Shown: positions 60,286 to 64,000 of the stretch, piece after piece | Layout of the letters: the number at the start of each line of letters is the position of its first letter | How positions within the stretch are numbered: the first letter of the stretch is position 1 | Origin: Allomyces macrogynus ATCC 38327 | Lineage: Eukaryota; Blastocladiomycota; Blastocladiomycetes; Blastocladiales; Blastocladiaceae | Reading direction: 5' to 3' | DNA: 64,000 nucleotides | Assembly: GCA_000151295.1 (NCBI GenBank) | Contig: GG745347.1 | Location: 844,976 to 908,975, forward strand | Program-made: the position numbers and the translations under genes | The notes under the pieces: generated by a model | What the model was told of the DNA's origin: nothing | Seen by the model: the letters and a program-made list of their open reading frames with translations, nothing else | Databases searched by the model: none

Positions 60286-63200
60286 ATGACAACCATGGAG
60301 CCAAACAGACTCGTCCTCAAGGCGTACAAGAATGCATACACAATCCAGAAGGACAGCTGCAAGACCCAGTTGTCTACCTTGATGGCAATCCTGCCCAGTC
60401 AACCAGGCCCACCTGCTGCCAGTCCTCCTGCAGATCCCACTGCTCCAGTTGCAAACAATGCTCTTCAAGTCAAAGATGCTCACAATGCCAACGGCCCCAT
60501 GGACATGCACCCTCCACTGCCACTGCCATTGCCACCACTGCAGCTGCCACTGCCTTCTCCACCCCTCCTGCCAGCTGCAACACCGATTTCTGTCACGCCC
60601 AAACTCTACCTTGGTGCTGACCCTGGGCGTGCACTTCAAAATGATCCACTTGCTCAGCTCGAGTACATCTGCATGAAATGCTGCGAGCATGTTGGATTGC
60701 CCCTGATCATCAATCTCAAACAGTTTCCGTGCAATGAAAATCGACCACTGCACTTTTGGCAAGCGCATCATCCATCTCCCCAGCTTCCCCACAGATCGTG
60801 CCATCTGCATCTGGGCAGTACATGACTATGTTGACAAACAAGACTTGGTGCATTGCCTCTATGCGAATACTGCCTTTTCTGCTGCTGTCAAGGAGAATGG
60901 CAAGTTTGCCGTCGTTCTGTTGTTCAAGACGCTCATTGAGGGGTGTCCGCACGTATGTGCTGCCTGCAGCTCGTGTCCATCTAGTGGGCTCTATGATGTT
61001 GCTCTCCATGGTGGTCTCGAGGCAGGAAGGATTGACGGCAGTGATTGTGAGTGTGCACTGTCACTGCTCACGACGTTCTTGTCATGTGTGCATGTGCTCC
61101 ACATTGTTGTTGACCAGCTCATGGATGTCAAGGCCATATTGGCATCACCCATGATGATCATCGAAACGCATGCCAAGATTTTGTCGCGTTTGTTTTGAAA
61201 TGCGCATGGACAATGCAAACTGTCTCTTGATCACAGTCGTCCTGGCCCATTTGCGGTTGCTCAATTCTCACTTCCACAGCGCCAATGCCACCCTCACAAC
61301 CCAATGCTCAGCCAATACAACAAGGCGCTGCTCTACTACGACCACGATGAGGGTGTGCTCCAAGCTGTCCTGTGCATCCAGACGTCACAGCGCGCCTTCT
61401 TGCTTGTGTGTGGCACCTGTTCCTCCACCACAAGGGGCAGATGCGCACACCTCCAATGCACAAGGCGGCTTTCCTCCCTCACCTCTCCTGATTTTGCCGC
61501 CTTGGCAGTTGGCACTGTGGTTCCAGACGGGTTGGGAAGCGACGAGGGCGGCAGGGTGGATGCTGATGACGACCTGGTGGTCAATGATGCTTGTGTCGAC
61601 GCTGATGTTGATCCTGTTGGTGTTGAAGCAGGTGCCAATCAACCCGCACAACCCACCCGCATTGTGTCGTCTGTGCCATACCTGTGCACCAGCAATATCA
61701 ATTGTGACACGGCCCTCAACGTCATGCGGCAAGGCTGATCCATAAAGGGCATGGCATGGTTCGTGCAGCATTTCTTGAATGCAGCAGCCCTCGTGGATGA
61801 GATTGCGCATGGCATTGTGCTTGCTGTCCCACACACCCCATCATGTGCAAAGTGTGGGTTGCGGTGCGCCAGAACATCGTTTGATGCAACTGTCTTCATG
61901 CTTGCACATGCACAGCCTGTGCAGCTGCTCACATGGCGCTGCATGGCCTGTGCCTTTGTCGCACCATGGGATGGGCGCGAGTTCGGCATTGTCAACATGA
62001 ACAACATCACGCTGCTTGCGTTTGAGCTGATCCTTGAGTATCTCGAGCTGTTTCGCGAGTCAGGTGCATCTGTCTTGTCATGGTGGGTGGCCAAGGTCGC
62101 GCACTACATTGCTATTCTTAGCGCACTGCCCAACGAGGTTGTGGGCCTGACCAAAACGTGGAATGGGCTTCGATCACAACTGCCATCATGGATCGCAGCA
62201 TTCGTGTACCTGATGCACATTGATGCCACCATCTTCAATTGCATGTGCCCGCCTGGGGAAAAGCTTGAGCTGGTCACGGCTGATGGAATCGTCCTTTTGA
62301 TTGCAACGTCACAGCTCAAGACGCTTCAGCAGCCATGGTCTGGTGGAGAGTTGGTGCACCATGCATCAGTTCGCACAGATCGCAATGTCGATCCGCCCAA
62401 GCATGGCCATGAGGAAACATTTGTGAAGGCACTTCGTGTGGCCATCCATTGGCGCATCTCGCTTGCAATTGCACTTGATGACGCAGATGGTGTTGTTGTT
62501 GTTGACAATGATGACACGCCAGATGGCAACATCACTGATGAGCAGCTGGACTGAATCCGCCTTGTGGCGGCCAATCTCGTGCTCGTGCAGTGCCTCACTG
62601 TGGACTCGACCATGATTGTGCAGCTGCTTGCAGTGATTGTCGCGGACATGCATGATTTGGTCCCCTCCAACCAGCTCAAGCCATTCATCAACTCGATCCA
62701 CAGCAGCAAGACTTGCACGCCACTCAGCAACCTGATCCCGCATGCAGTGTGTGCTGCTCTGCACGACTTGTGCCATCGTGGTGGTCATGGTGCGCCTGAT
62801 GGCCAGCTCCACGCACATCTCGAACGTGACGCACTGATCTTGTCACAGCTTTTTGACTTGGTGATCTCGTGCAGCACGATTCTGAGTGCACAAGCATGCA
62901 CTGGCCCACTCGGTACGCTCTGTGCACAGAACCGACAAACACCTCACCAAGTTGCCACTGCCCTGTTCACTGCATTCATCTCGAATGCTCTTGCCAAGAT
63001 CAACTGACTGCATGAGCAACCTGGCCTCGAGCTCATTGATGTTGTCAATCCCAATTCACAAGGCGGCACACATGACACAATTGATTGGAACAAAACGCTC
63101 AAGACTGGATCTGTGTTCCCCACCCTTCTGGTTCGTCGGCAAGTTCCACACGTCAAGCTCCACTGCAATCCACCATGCCCAAAATATGCCAAGGAAGCTG

Positions 63201-63722
63201 GGAAGCTTGGGCCCGGCGTTCTCTTGCTCTGGTGCCCACGCTGCCACAATTGCCTTGGCTGGCAAACCATGACAGACGCTGAATCCCCACGCACCCTTTT
63301 TGAGGTATGTGTTTTTTTTTTTTGTGGTTTTGCATTGTCTGTGGCATAAACTGACAGCCGTATTCTCAGATTTTGGTGACGCGGTTTGCAAAGATGCCAA
63401 AGTGCTTTATTTATGATAATGTGCACATATTCCTTCCCTGTCTGCATGTCTGTTCCCTCGTCCTCATCGCCTCCACCATAGATGCAACATGCTGGAATAC
63501 GCATTGAACTGCCACCCCATGCTCTTTGAGAAGACGATTGTACTCATCAATGGCTTCCACTACAGCGCCCACGATGGATGTGCAGCAACATTTGACGCGC
63601 GATTGTACCGCGATATTCTCAGGGGAGCATCATCTGTCGTTCACAAACAAAAGAACGCCCTCCTTGCTCGATTGAAGGCACATGCACTGAAGTACACGTT
63701 ATCTGTCTTCCTTGCATTTTGA
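60286..63722 (+). pseudogene. KDZ-transposase-like relic (cysteine-cluster type)
   Basis: One long plus-strand coding region, broken into collinear frames. 60286-60730 has a Pro-rich linker. 60734-61196 and 61304-61738 follow. 61751-62554 and 62555-63005 are separated only by a TGA. A Cys-rich block lies at 63,150-63,300 (CNPPCPKYAK ... LLWCPRCHNCLGW). The last frame, 63,489-63,720, reads LINGFHYSAHDGCAATF and then VVHKQKNALLARLKAHALKY. That end resembles fungal proteins with Cys clusters associated with KDZ transposases. Family assignment is tentative. Most breaks are single TGA codons. It is Ala/Val-rich with acidic patches and has no termini that I could define. Confidence 0.55.
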
Positions 63723-63830
63723 CCTATGCAACCGCACAACTCAACATTGACGAGGCCAGCAAGTGGCCGTCTATTATTGACGCTGTACCAAGAATCCTTC
63801 CGCTGCAACCGCGTCATCATGGCCATGACT

Positions 63831-64000
63831 GGCCAGCAAACCCACCTGCGAACCCACACAACTGGCTGGTGAACCCACCCGCGAACCTGCACGACCAGCC
63901 AGCAAACCCACCTGCAAACCTGCACGACCAGCCGGCGAACCCACCTGTGAACCTGCACGACCAGCTGGCAAACCCACCCACAAACCTGCACGACTGGCCC
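63831..64000 (-). repeat. 33-bp minisatellite reaching the window end
   Basis: Five full 33-bp units (starting 63831, 63864, 63897, 63930, 63963) and the start of a sixth. On the minus strand it encodes an 11-residue repeat of the type VGLPAGRAGSQ. The array continues beyond the window. Confidence 0.9.

Overview
This window looks like nuclear DNA of an early-diverging, probably zoosporic fungus. A Blastocladiomycota-like genome (Allomyces/Catenaria type) is my best guess, but it is an inference. The evidence is GC- and CpG-rich genes, many spliceosomal introns of about 60-100 bp (mostly GTACG/GTGCG donors, with CTGAC or TTGAC about 20-30 nt before the acceptor AG), a fungal-size midasin, MRP-type ABC transporter and P450 genes, tandem GABA-B-like class C receptors, and DIRS, Ty3/gypsy, DDE and KDZ-like transposon remains. 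No bacterial operon, CRISPR array or rRNA was seen. Gene models were built by hand by matching splice phases across short introns.

Left gene block, about 1.2-18.3 kb: a small tail-anchored protein gene (PEX26-like at best); a histidine phosphatase gene of the phosphoglycerate-mutase superfamily; an 8-exon ABCC transporter; an oleate hydratase/MCRA flavoenzyme gene on the minus strand; a stretch with no recognisable gene plus an unassigned transposon relic (13.9-15.8 kb); and a cytochrome P450.

Receptor array, about 18.5-33.7 kb: three head-to-tail copies of one class C (GABA-B-like) receptor gene. Copy 1 keeps only the extracellular binding lobe. Copy 2 is complete (signal peptide, Venus-flytrap domain, seven membrane segments, long tail). 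Copy 3 is a pseudogene without the membrane domain. About 8 kb of repeat-derived DNA separates copies 1 and 2. It contains a DIRS-type tyrosine-recombinase retrotransposon with inverted terminal repeats and an internal complementary region. Intron positions differ between the three receptor copies.

Midasin block, about 34-51 kb: MDN1/REA1 (4,845 aa, minus strand, one 14-kb exon plus two small 5' exons) accounts for a fifth of the window. Divergent from it is a 92-residue single-membrane-span protein gene, followed by a second histidine phosphatase gene sharing all five intron positions with the first copy 46 kb away.

Right transposon block, about 51-64 kb: a DDE transposon with ~95-bp terminal inverted repeats, a broken Ty3/gypsy pol, a gypsy-type gag fragment, a 159-bp (53-codon) tandem repeat, a long KDZ-like transposase relic, and a 33-bp minisatellite running off the window end. 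The mobile DNA is strongly CpG-depleted, unlike the host genes, and is interrupted by many TGA codons, as expected from deamination of methylated CpG.
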